Below, one piece after another: positions 16,328 through 24,077 of a stretch of 64,000 nucleotides of DNA. This stretch comes from Pedobacter steynii (GTDB lineage: Bacteria > Bacteroidota > Bacteroidia > Sphingobacteriales > Sphingobacteriaceae). The notes under the pieces were generated by a model. The model saw nothing but the letters and a program-made list of their open reading frames with translations. It was not told the DNA's origin and did not search any database. The stretch lies in assembly GCF_900103665.1 (NCBI RefSeq), contig NZ_FNGY01000015.1:62001-126000 (forward strand). The letters are read 5' to 3'. The translations under genes were made by a program, and so were the position numbers. Numbering within the stretch: the stretch's first letter is position 1; each line of letters begins with the position of its first letter.

Positions 16328-16858
16328 ATGAGTACGTTGAAAAGTGTTGGTATACCCGATGAGGTCGTGATGAGTAAAATCTATTTGATCCGCGATCAAA
16401 AAGTTATGCTGGATGAAGATCTGGCTGGGTTATACGGCGTGGAAACCCGCCGGTTGAACGAGCAGGTGAAACGTAATAGGGAGCGTTTTCCGGAAGACTT
16501 TATGTTTACTTTGACTGATGAGGAGTTTTCATACTTGATGTCGCAAAATGCGACATCAAGTTGGGGAGGAAGAAGAAAGCTTCCCAATGCTTTTACAGAA
16601 CACGGAGTACTTATGTTATCCAGCGTACTGAATAGTCCGCAATCTATTGAGGTTAATATTCAGATCATGCGTATCTATATCCGGATACGTGAAATGTTAC
16701 TGGCTCATAAAGATGTATTCCTGCGTGTTGAACAGGTTGAAAAGCACCTGATGAAACATGATCGGAAGATTGAGCTTCTTTTTACTTATCTCAGCAAGTT
16801 CATTGAAAAGGAAGAGGAGCCCAGAACAGAAATAGGCTTTAAACGCAAAGGAAAATGA
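16328..16858 (+). CDS. ORF6N-domain DNA-binding protein
   Basis: The 176-residue protein shows the ORF6N domain: IYLIRDQKVMLDEDLAGLYGVETRRLNEQVKRN, then RFPEDFMFTLTDEE, and PNAFTEHGVLMLSSVLNS, followed by a helical C-terminal part. ORF6N proteins derive from phage and large-DNA-virus KilA-N/Bro-like proteins and are presumed DNA-binding; they are common single genes in Bacteroidota chromosomes. Its regulatory role is unknown. No clear promoter was found. Confidence 0.9.
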   Translation: MSTLKSVGIPDEVVMSKIYLIRDQKVMLDEDLAGLYGVETRRLNEQVKRNRERFPEDFMFTLTDEEFSYLMSQNATSSWGGRRKLPNAFTEHGVLMLSSVLNSPQSIEVNIQIMRIYIRIREMLLAHKDVFLRVEQVEKHLMKHDRKIELLFTYLSKFIEKEEEPRTEIGFKRKGK

Positions 16859-16949
16859 AGTCCTACAAATTGAATAAATATGGAAACTTATATCTACTTC
16901 TGGTATTATTTACATAAATTTCCGGTCAGGTAATTAACCATAAGTAAAT

Positions 16950-17921
16950 ATGAAACAATTAATGGCCACTATTCTCTTTGTTCTTTCAATGTCAATAGGA
17001 AAAGCGGAATTGGTAAATAAAAAAGGAGCAGTTAAGATCGATACCACAGCAGTAGTTAAAATAGGTGGGATAAAACAATTTATAAAGCTCCAGGGTGTAG
17101 ACGAAACAAAGCCGTTATTACTGTTTCTTCATGGTGGTCCGGGCACTTCACTCATTCCGGTTGCCGATAAATTTACGGATAAACTTAAAGAGAATTTTGT
17201 GGTGGTCCAATGGGACCAGAGAGAAGTTGGTGAGACTTTAAAATTAAACCATTCCACAGAAGCGCTATCTCTAGGCTTATTACAGAAAGATACCTATGAA
17301 GTCGTAAAGTACCTGCTGCAAAGGTTTAAACATAAAAAGCTGTTCCTGGTTTCTCATTCTTTTGGCTCAATGCTAGGGTTCGATATCGCAGAAAAACATC
17401 CCGAACTATTGTATGCTTTTATCCCGATCAGCGCGATCGTAGATCAAAAGAAAAATGCCACATTAACGATGGAGATGCTCGTCAAATGGGCAGGAGAAAC
17501 AAAGAACGAAACAGCTATAAAGGAACTGACCCAAGTAAATTTACCTTTTGAAAAAGAGGACGATCTATTCTATTCTCAAAAATGGCTGTTTATTCATAAT
17601 GGTGTTGATTTTGCAAAAGAAGATGGCTTTAAAACAAAGTATCATGAATGGTTGGCGGTCTGGTTTCCAATGTGGAAGAACTCAGTAACCAGTAATCTTT
17701 TCAAAACCTTACCTGTATTAAAATGCCCTGTTTACTTTATTGAAGGAATCGGAGACCAGCAGAAGTCCCATTACATTGTGGAAGATTATTATAAGTTTCT
17801 GAAAGCACCAAAGAAAGAACTGTTTTGGTTTGAAAAATCGGGACATACCGTTTTCAATAGTGAACCAGAGAAGTTGCAACAGGTAATTATTGAGAAGATA
17901 TTACCGGCGGCGTTGAAATAG
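16950..17921 (+). CDS. Secreted alpha/beta hydrolase, proline iminopeptidase-like
   Basis: The 323-residue protein has a short signal peptide (MKQLMATILFVLSMSIGKAE) and an alpha/beta-hydrolase fold. The oxyanion loop is LFLHGGPGTSL, followed by VVQWDQREVGE; the nucleophile elbow is VSHSFGS (Ser in SHSFG, with Ser in place of the first Gly); the catalytic His is in KSGHTVF. HGGPG and WDQR are typical of the peptidase S33 proline iminopeptidase group. Substrate unknown. The next gene begins 50 bp downstream, so the two may be co-transcribed. Confidence 0.85.
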   Translation: MKQLMATILFVLSMSIGKAELVNKKGAVKIDTTAVVKIGGIKQFIKLQGVDETKPLLLFLHGGPGTSLIPVADKFTDKLKENFVVVQWDQREVGETLKLNHSTEALSLGLLQKDTYEVVKYLLQRFKHKKLFLVSHSFGSMLGFDIAEKHPELLYAFIPISAIVDQKKNATLTMEMLVKWAGETKNETAIKELTQVNLPFEKEDDLFYSQKWLFIHNGVDFAKEDGFKTKYHEWLAVWFPMWKNSVTSNLFKTLPVLKCPVYFIEGIGDQQKSHYIVEDYYKFLKAPKKELFWFEKSGHTVFNSEPEKLQQVIIEKILPAALK

Positions 17922-17970
17922 CTATACACTGGAAAAATATTTCATAACAAACAAATAAAATTTAATAGAT

Positions 17971-18894
17971 ATGCTTAAGAAAATAACGCTACTTTTCCTG
18001 GTATTGTTCGCTTTAAAGAGTGACGCACAGAATTATAATAACATCTTAAATTATGCCATAAGCGGCTACCCTACTAATGGAGTGAAGATTAAAACCAATA
18101 TGCCCTTTGCTCCGGGATTACACATGCCAACAATTAACATCAATGGCTATAGCTATGGGGCTAAAGGCTCAATCAATTTAACAATAGTATATTATATTTA
18201 CAGTAATCCGGCCGACTTTAATAATCCTGCAAACTATTATTTTCACGAACCCTATGTGTCCAGTTCCGGCGGTTCAACCCCTGTGGTTAACCTATCCAAT
18301 GAAGGTGGTAAGGTGGTAATCTATATCAATGATAAAAGTTATTACCAAAGATTCACAGTAAGTGCTTACTCGATGGGAATGAGTGACTCACCTACCTGGT
18401 TTCAGGGTTGGACAACTGCAGACGAACCTTTAACGGGGACAAAAACTGTTGAGGTACCTTATAAAAATAGTTTTAAAGGAGATGTTTATCTATCCGGAAA
18501 TGGAATCTGGAACAAGGAGGGGAATGTCGGTATTGGGACTAATGTCCCTAAGGAGAGACTTTCTGTAAATGGAAACATCCGGGCACGTGAAGTTAAAGTA
18601 GAATCAGGTAATTGGCCTGACTATGTGTTTAAAAAGGATTATAACGTTCTGTCTCTAAATGAGATAGAAAATCACATTCAAGAAAAGGGGCATTTGCCTG
18701 GGATCCCTTCTGCAAAAGAAGTGAAAGAGAAAGGGCTTGATCTTGGAGAGATGAATGCTAAATTACTTGAAAAGATCGAAGAACTAACCCTATATCTGAT
18801 TAAAGAAAATAAACTGAATATCGAAAATCAAAGAAAGCTAATGGAACAGGAAGAGAAAATCCAGGTTCTGATGAAAAAAATAGAAAAACCCTGA
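17971..18894 (+). CDS. Secreted tail-fibre-like protein with coiled-coil C-terminus
   Basis: A signal peptide (MLKKITLLFLVLFALKSDAQ) is followed by a beta-rich region of about 180 residues. The end is characteristic of Bacteroidota tail-fibre-like surface proteins: NVGIGTNVPKERLSVNGNIRARE, then WPDYVFKKDYNVLSLNEIENHI, HLPGIPSAKEVKEKGLDLGEMNAKLLEKIEELTLYLI and a long coiled coil. The end resembles the trimerisation and chaperone-like regions of phage fibres. A role at the cell surface is likely, but no specific function is known. Confidence 0.75.
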   Translation: MLKKITLLFLVLFALKSDAQNYNNILNYAISGYPTNGVKIKTNMPFAPGLHMPTININGYSYGAKGSINLTIVYYIYSNPADFNNPANYYFHEPYVSSSGGSTPVVNLSNEGGKVVIYINDKSYYQRFTVSAYSMGMSDSPTWFQGWTTADEPLTGTKTVEVPYKNSFKGDVYLSGNGIWNKEGNVGIGTNVPKERLSVNGNIRAREVKVESGNWPDYVFKKDYNVLSLNEIENHIQEKGHLPGIPSAKEVKEKGLDLGEMNAKLLEKIEELTLYLIKENKLNIENQRKLMEQEEKIQVLMKKIEKP

Positions 18895-18978
18895 GCGATG
18901 GGGCAGAGGTACAGATCTCGGGGAAAGGAAGAAACCCCCAACACTACAAATTCTGCCGCAGTGATAAAGTGCTTATTA

Positions 18979-19000
18979 GACGGCATCATCTGATGCCGTC
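18979..19000 (-). terminator. Hairpin downstream of the 37-residue protein gene
   Basis: GACGGCATCA and TGATGCCGTC form a perfect 10-bp stem with a 2-nt loop, 13 bp after the minus-strand stop codon at 19014. The tail is only moderately T-rich in either direction. It may serve both the minus-strand small gene and the plus-strand gene ending at 18894. Confidence 0.55.
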
Positions 19001-19013
19001 ATTTATTCATTTC

Positions 19014-19127
19014 TTATTTCGTCGCTTTTTTAGGCGCTTTAGCTGCAGCAACTGGTGCTACTTCGTTTGTTGCAAGAACATTAGCTTTTTTTTGTGCTTC
19101 TTTCTTTTGTTTTCTAGGTACTCTCAT
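19014..19127 (-). CDS. 37-residue Lys/Ala-rich basic protein
   Basis: A short minus-strand frame reads MRVPRKQKKEAQKKANVLAT and ends AAAKAPKKATK. It is very basic, has no signal peptide, and its C-terminal AKAPKK pattern resembles histone-H1-like tails of small nucleoid proteins. A strong hairpin follows at 18979-19000 and an AT-rich region precedes it. Codon choice looks natural, and the frame is flanked by about 500 bp without another gene, which supports it being real. It could bind nucleic acid; this is inferred only from composition. Confidence 0.6.
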   Translation of the reverse strand: MRVPRKQKKEAQKKANVLATNEVAPVAAAKAPKKATK

Positions 19128-19396
19128 AATTCTGATTTATTTAAAATATTCGTTTCTTGTCAAAGGTTGTCATTATATCATTGATATTTTTTTTTATTTC
19201 GGGTATTGGCCTGTTCTTAATGAGTTTTCTGTCGGCTAGACGCTGAAATTAATATACTGTGCCCTATGTCCCGATCCAAGATTGAGTTTAAATGCTGTCG
19301 TATAGCATAAAACCGATTGTTTTCCTAGATAAAATCATAATCAAAACAAAAGGCAAACCTATATTGTTTAATCTTATGTATTAAATACTAAACAAA

Positions 19397-20752
19397 ATGA
19401 CAACTAATCCTGATCAATTGTTGGAGTTGAGTTTCGAAGCACAGCTGCAGAACTATAAACGCAAAATTTCAAATATACTGGAGAGTTTCACGGATGCGTT
19501 TTTTGAATTAGATACCGAATGGGTGGTCACCTATTGGAATAAGGAAGCAGAACGTCTGCTGCAAAAACCTAGAAAAGAGATTATTGGCAAAAATATCTGG
19601 GAAGTTTATAAGGAAGCAATTCCACTGAAATTTTATACAGAATACCATCGTGCGGTATCAGAAAATATTGCTGTGCGTTTTCAGGAGTACTTTGAGCCCT
19701 TTCAAATGTGGATAGAAGTGGCTGCATTTCCCTCAGGCGAAGGCTTATCTGTTTATTTTAAAGACATCACGGCGCATAAACTGGCGGCAGAACAGCTGGA
19801 AAAGGAAAAACAAAGGTACATCGATCTGTTTAACCTGAGCCCGCTTCCGCAATGGGTATATGATTTGGAGACTTTAGCATTTTTAAATGTAAATGAAGCT
19901 GCGATAAAGCATTATGGGTACAGCAAAGCTGAGTTTCTGCAAATGACGATCAATGACATCAGACCTAAAGAAGATTTGGACAGACTCCGGGCTATTTTTG
20001 CAAACAACATCAATATAGGCTGCAGCAACCAGGCTGCTGTGCGGCATTGCAAAAAGAATGGCGAATTAATTTATGTAACTGTTGAGGGCAATTCCGTTTG
20101 GTTTGAAGACAAGCAAGCCCGTTTGGTATTAGTCATTGACCTTACGGAGCACATTAAAGCAGAACAGGCATTGGCGGCGAGTGAACAAAGATTTAAGGCT
20201 ATGGTTCAGGATGGATCTGATTTAATCGCAGTCATTGATCAGGGCGGTACCTATAAATATGTTAGTCCTACTTCTTTCCGGATATTAGGGATTAGAGCCA
20301 CTGACCTGATCGGGAAGAATGCCTTTGAATTTATTCATCCCGATGACAGGCAGGGGACGGTCAGCGATTTTCGGCATTTGAAATATCAGAAGCAAGTGGA
20401 ACTCCTCCCATTCCGGTTTAAAAATGCAAAAGGCGAGTACCGGTGGATAGAAACCATCATTACCAATATGATCGACGATCCTGCAATTGAAGGAATTATC
20501 TGTAATTCCAGAGACATTACCGAACGTATTGAAAGCCGGATAAAAATGGAAGAAAGCATCAGCCGTTTAAAAGAGATCGCATGGATACAGTCGCATGAGA
20601 TCCGGGCTCCGCTGGCGAGAATCATGGGATTGGTGGATTTATTAGAAGGATTTTCTGCAAAAAGTGATAAAAAAGACTGCATAAAACACCTGAAAACCTC
20701 TTCTCAGGAACTGGATATTGCCATCAGGGCCATCATGCAGAATATCGTTTAA
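19397..20752 (+). CDS. Triple-PAS sensor protein with HisKA-like end but no ATPase domain
   Basis: Three PAS domains are visible at about residues 15-130 (SFTDAFFELDTEWVVTYWN), 138-255 (PLPQWVYDLETLAFLNVNEAA) and 268-385 (DLIAVIDQGGTYKYVSPTSFRILG, followed by a PAC segment ending ICNSRDITER). The last 65 residues form an H-box helix pair with SHEIRAPLARIMGLVDLL, whose His is the expected phospho-acceptor, and the protein then stops. The HATPase_c domain is missing, so it cannot phosphorylate itself. It may act as a phosphotransfer or sensing partner of another kinase. No response regulator is adjacent. Confidence 0.85.
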   Translation: MTTNPDQLLELSFEAQLQNYKRKISNILESFTDAFFELDTEWVVTYWNKEAERLLQKPRKEIIGKNIWEVYKEAIPLKFYTEYHRAVSENIAVRFQEYFEPFQMWIEVAAFPSGEGLSVYFKDITAHKLAAEQLEKEKQRYIDLFNLSPLPQWVYDLETLAFLNVNEAAIKHYGYSKAEFLQMTINDIRPKEDLDRLRAIFANNINIGCSNQAAVRHCKKNGELIYVTVEGNSVWFEDKQARLVLVIDLTEHIKAEQALAASEQRFKAMVQDGSDLIAVIDQGGTYKYVSPTSFRILGIRATDLIGKNAFEFIHPDDRQGTVSDFRHLKYQKQVELLPFRFKNAKGEYRWIETIITNMIDDPAIEGIICNSRDITERIESRIKMEESISRLKEIAWIQSHEIRAPLARIMGLVDLLEGFSAKSDKKDCIKHLKTSSQELDIAIRAIMQNIV

Positions 20753-20817
20753 TGTGTTCACTTTATTCATTATCGGGAAAAACTTGTGATGCTCATACAG
20801 ATAAATGCTGATGTATA

Positions 20818-20825
20818 TATATTTG
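20818..20825 (+). promoter_or_regulatory. -7 promoter box for the XRE-porV genes
   Basis: TATATTTG matches TAnnTTTG, with no TTG at the usual -33 distance. Transcription would start near 20832, which excludes the ATG at 20805 and supports translation from 20844. Confidence 0.45.
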
Positions 20826-20843
20826 GTCATGAGAAGTTTTATG

Positions 20844-21062
20844 ATGAAGAATCGCATACGGCTCTATCGAAAAGAAAAAGGGCTCACCCAAGCAGATTTT
20901 GCGAAGATACTTCAATTAACACCGTATAAATTCCGTAGCTTGGAAAGTGGCAGGGTATTGCCCTCTCAGGAATTGGCAATAAAAATTGCAAAAATACTGG
21001 AGGTTGCCATCGATATGGCCTTCTTTATAGAAGAAAATCCGGGCAGTAAAAGAATAAGCTAA
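20844..21062 (+). CDS. Small XRE-family regulator upstream of porV
   Basis: From the ATG at 20844 the protein has 72 residues and consists almost only of a Cro/C1-type HTH: RIRLYRKEKGLTQADFAKILQLTPYKFRSLESGRVLPSQELAIKIAKILEV. The PorV-like gene starts 11 bp after its stop codon, so the two are probably one transcript. The regulator may therefore control the PorV/chaperone-usher-like locus. Earlier in-frame ATGs (20805, 20829) are less likely given the -7 box at 20818-20825. Confidence 0.8.
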   Translation: MKNRIRLYRKEKGLTQADFAKILQLTPYKFRSLESGRVLPSQELAIKIAKILEVAIDMAFFIEENPGSKRIS

Positions 21063-21073
21063 TTTTCAAAGTT

Positions 21074-22264
21074 ATGAATGTCAGGCCTTTAATTGTTATT
21101 CTTGGACTGTGTTTGGGTGTAAATCCTGCAACAGTAGCGTTAAGGGCACAAGTGAATCCCCAGGTTCAGACCAATGGAGGGAACGCATCAAATGTGATTA
21201 CAGCTGTTCCCTTTTTATTGATCGTTCCGGACGCAAGGACAGGAGGGATGGGGGATGCTGGTGTGGCCATTTTACCGGATGTGAACAGCGTAGCGGTTAA
21301 TCCATCAAAATTAGCGTTCCTGGAACCTAAATATAGCGTTTCGGCCTCCTATAGTCCCTGGTTGAACAGTTTAAAGGCAGACATTAACCTGGCCTACCTT
21401 AGTGGACATTACAGAGTAAGCGACCAGAATACGTTGGCGGCTTCATTGCGGTATTTTTCGGTTGGCAAAGTGCAATTGTTTGATAATAACCAACAGGATC
21501 TGGGATTCTATAGTCCAAATGAATTTGCGTTCGACTTTTCATTCTCCAGAAAATTCGGTGAAACCTTCTCTCTCGGAACTGCGGTCAGGTATATCCGCTC
21601 GAACCTATCTTCCGGAAATTTCTCTTCCAGTCAGAATAGCAAGGCAGGAAATGCCCTGGCGGTGGATGCCTCGGCTTACCTTCGGAAACCAACCCAATTT
21701 TTGGGTAAAGATGCATTGCTGGCTTTTGGCTTGAATATTTCCAATATTGGTACAAAAATGAGCTATAATGATAATATAGATAAGCTTTTTCTGCCTACCA
21801 ATCTGAAACTGGGATCGGCTGCTACCTTTTTTCTGGACGATAGAAACGAACTGACGTTTGCACTGGACCTCAATAAACTCCTGGTGCCCACGCAACCCAC
21901 CTACGACAGTAACGGACAAATTATAAAAGGGAAAGATCCCAACATTTCTGTACCGGCCGGAATTTTCGGTTCTTTTGCCGATGCACCAGGCGGGTTTAAT
22001 GAAGAATTAAGAGAGCTGAGTCTGGCTGGCGGCTTAGAATACACTTATAACAAACAACTGGCCTTGCGCTGTGGTTATTTTTATGAACATCCTGATAAAG
22101 GAGATCGCCGCTATTTTACACTTGGAGGTGGATTTACCTATCAGTCTGTTCAGATCAATCTGGCTTATATGATCGCAGAAACAAAAAATAGCCCGCTGTC
22201 AAATACCCTGAGGTTTAGCCTGATTTTTACTCCCGGTACGCTTTTAAAAGAGGAGCGTAAATAG
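21074..22264 (+). CDS. porV: PorV-like T9SS outer membrane protein
   Basis: The 396-residue protein carries a signal peptide, the PorV-type start of the mature part (AVPFLLIVPDARTGGMGDAGVAILPD, with NPSKLAFLE following) and a beta-barrel end. PorV (LptO), an FadL-like barrel, binds T9SS cargo C-terminal domains after passage through the SprA translocon and delivers them for surface attachment. Bacteroidota genomes often hold several PorV/PorQ paralogues, so this copy may be dedicated to the 3508-residue type A cargo encoded 1.8 kb downstream. It follows the XRE gene by 11 bp. Confidence 0.8.
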   Translation: MNVRPLIVILGLCLGVNPATVALRAQVNPQVQTNGGNASNVITAVPFLLIVPDARTGGMGDAGVAILPDVNSVAVNPSKLAFLEPKYSVSASYSPWLNSLKADINLAYLSGHYRVSDQNTLAASLRYFSVGKVQLFDNNQQDLGFYSPNEFAFDFSFSRKFGETFSLGTAVRYIRSNLSSGNFSSSQNSKAGNALAVDASAYLRKPTQFLGKDALLAFGLNISNIGTKMSYNDNIDKLFLPTNLKLGSAATFFLDDRNELTFALDLNKLLVPTQPTYDSNGQIIKGKDPNISVPAGIFGSFADAPGGFNEELRELSLAGGLEYTYNKQLALRCGYFYEHPDKGDRRYFTLGGGFTYQSVQINLAYMIAETKNSPLSNTLRFSLIFTPGTLLKEERK

Positions 22265-22654
22265 CGAAAAGTTTAAGCATATATCATAAATATTAAACAA
22301 AATAGAAGCATAGCCGTATCCTAATCAGAAGTTTAAAAACATACAGAAATTTTGCTATAAGCATCTTACTGTGGATAATTATTTTCAATGAATGAAATTA
22401 GTCTATGAATGAATGAAATAAAAGTTTTAATATTTTATTTTAGAAAAAATAATTTGAAATGTTAAGAACATTATGTGTTAATATTAACGTATATTAGTAT
22501 AAATAGGATATCAAATACCACAGAGTGCCGCTACTGTCCCCAATTTTGAAATGATTCTTTCTCCGCTCTGAACAATAAGAAATAAAAAATCAGCGAAAGC
22601 ATATTTGCCTGCTGATGATGTTAATGTGTAACAGTTCACCAAATATAAAGTATC
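22265..22654. other. 390-bp AT-rich gap before the DUF4402 gene
   Basis: No gene is seen. The region is AT-rich and contains a 12-bp palindrome GTTAATATTAAC (22477-22488). A full TTG-N19-TAnnTTTG promoter was not found, but the length suggests that the chaperone-usher-like operon (22655-38379) has its own regulated promoter here. Confidence 0.4.
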
Positions 22655-23161
22655 ATGAAAAAGTTAATTATCTCTGCGGGCATCTGCTTTTCAGCCCTTT
22701 TTATCGTTTCTTCTGCATTCGCGCAAGCTTCAGCCACCGCAGACGCATCGGCAACCATCGTTACGCCAATCAGTATTTCTAAAACTGCAGACATGAATTT
22801 TGGGAATGTAGCCACCAATGGGGCAGTGGGCACCGTAATCCTGGCTCCGGCGGGTACAAGGACCTTTAGTGGAGGCGTTACCTTACCTGCAACCACTGGT
22901 ACTGTTACGGCAGCCTCTTTTACCGTTTCCGGTTCAGGATCTTATACCTATGCGATTACTTTACCTACTTCAGTAACGATTACAAGTGGTACAGACAATA
23001 TGACCGTGAATACATTTACCAGTACGCCAAGTACAACAGGTGCACTGACTGCTGGTTCGCAAGTGATTAAAGTAGGTGCAACATTGAATTTAGTAGCCTC
23101 ACAGGCAGAAGGAGCCTATACTTCGGCAACCCCTTTTACGGTTACTGTAAATTATAACTAA
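22655..23161 (+). CDS. DUF4402 pilin-like secreted protein
   Basis: A 168-residue protein with signal peptide (ending SSAFAQASA) followed by a DUF4402 domain: TIVTPISISKTADMNFGNVA, then a threonine- and serine-rich all-beta region and a final strand PFTVTVNYN. DUF4402 proteins are small, Ig-like and exported, often encoded beside PapD-like chaperones, consistent with fibre subunits. The immediate neighbour (15 bp downstream) is such a chaperone. I infer a major-subunit role from its first position and high Thr/Ser content; direct evidence is lacking. Confidence 0.75.
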   Translation: MKKLIISAGICFSALFIVSSAFAQASATADASATIVTPISISKTADMNFGNVATNGAVGTVILAPAGTRTFSGGVTLPATTGTVTAASFTVSGSGSYTYAITLPTSVTITSGTDNMTVNTFTSTPSTTGALTAGSQVIKVGATLNLVASQAEGAYTSATPFTVTVNYN

Positions 23162-23175
23162 GCTTAATTATACCT

Positions 23176-24027
23176 ATGGTTAGGAAAGCCGGAACTCAAT
23201 TCATAATAGCCGTTGTCATTTGTATTGCAGGACAGTTGTGTTTCCTGTCCGCAGTTAAAGCTCAGGGAGACCTGGTAATTATACCAAGAAGGGTGACATT
23301 TGAAGGTTCAAAAAGAACACAGGAACTCAATGTTGCAAATACGGGGAGGGATACTGCCAAATACCTGATTTCTGTGCTTCAGTACAGAATGTTGGAAAAT
23401 GGTAATTTTGAGGCCATCGAGACCCCTGATTCAGGGCAGAATTTTGCGGATAAAAATTTTAGATTTTTCCCCAGAAGTGTGGTCCTTGGACCAAATGAAT
23501 CTCAGACCGTAAAGGTACAGGTGATGAATACTTCCGAATTAAAAGCGGGAGAATACCGATCTCACCTGTATTTCAGAGCCGTGGCCAATCCAAAACCCGC
23601 GGAAGATAAGAAGGAAGTCAGATTTGCAAAGACCATGACGGTACACCTGGTTCCTACCTTTGGAATTGCCATTCCGGTGATCATCAGGGTAGGTGCGGCA
23701 AAGGCGGCAGTGGTACTCCAGAAACCCGAATTTGAGACCAGCCCCGAAGGGGTTCCGAGAGTCCGGCTGAGTTTTACCCGTTCCGGGAATGCTTCAATAT
23801 ATGGCGATTTGCAGGTCAACTATATTTCTGAACAGGGAAAATCGACACAGGTAGGATTGGCAAGAGGTTTTGCCATCTATACACCCAACCCAAGTCGTGT
23901 TTTTACACTTAATCTTAACCAAAGCACTGCTATAAATTATAACAAAGGAAAGCTACAGGTACTTTATACCACTTCTTCTGACAAAAAATCGGTAACGATC
24001 ACAGAATCAACGATCAGTTTGCAGTAA
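23176..24027 (+). CDS. PapD-like fimbrial periplasmic chaperone
   Basis: The 283-residue protein has a signal peptide (to about residue 30, VKAQG) and a two-domain Ig-like chaperone fold. Domain 1 has GDLVIIPRRVTFEGSKRTQELNVANTG and the edge segment FRFFPRSVVLGPNESQTVKVQ, followed by LKAGEYRSHLYFRA. The P.....L.P...Q.V..... pattern is that of the strand used for donor-strand complementation, and GEYRSHL resembles the alpha (CFA/I-type) chaperone clade. Domain 2 ends ITESTISLQ. It would escort DUF4402 subunits through the periplasm to the usher-like protein at 35137. Confidence 0.8.
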   Translation: MVRKAGTQFIIAVVICIAGQLCFLSAVKAQGDLVIIPRRVTFEGSKRTQELNVANTGRDTAKYLISVLQYRMLENGNFEAIETPDSGQNFADKNFRFFPRSVVLGPNESQTVKVQVMNTSELKAGEYRSHLYFRAVANPKPAEDKKEVRFAKTMTVHLVPTFGIAIPVIIRVGAAKAAVVLQKPEFETSPEGVPRVRLSFTRSGNASIYGDLQVNYISEQGKSTQVGLARGFAIYTPNPSRVFTLNLNQSTAINYNKGKLQVLYTTSSDKKSVTITESTISLQ

Positions 24028-24077
24028 ACCGCCACTGAACCCCGATTCTCTGCATTTGCCTTAAACGCGCTCAGAAA

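Noticed and set aside
18979..19000. Small non-coding RNA around the GACGGCATCA hairpin
   Set aside because: A plain terminator explains the structure; no separate promoter was seen.
18969..19184. 71-codon plus-strand frame (Phe/Cys/Arg-rich)
   Set aside because: It is the complement of the better supported 37-residue basic protein gene and of the hairpin at 18979-19000.
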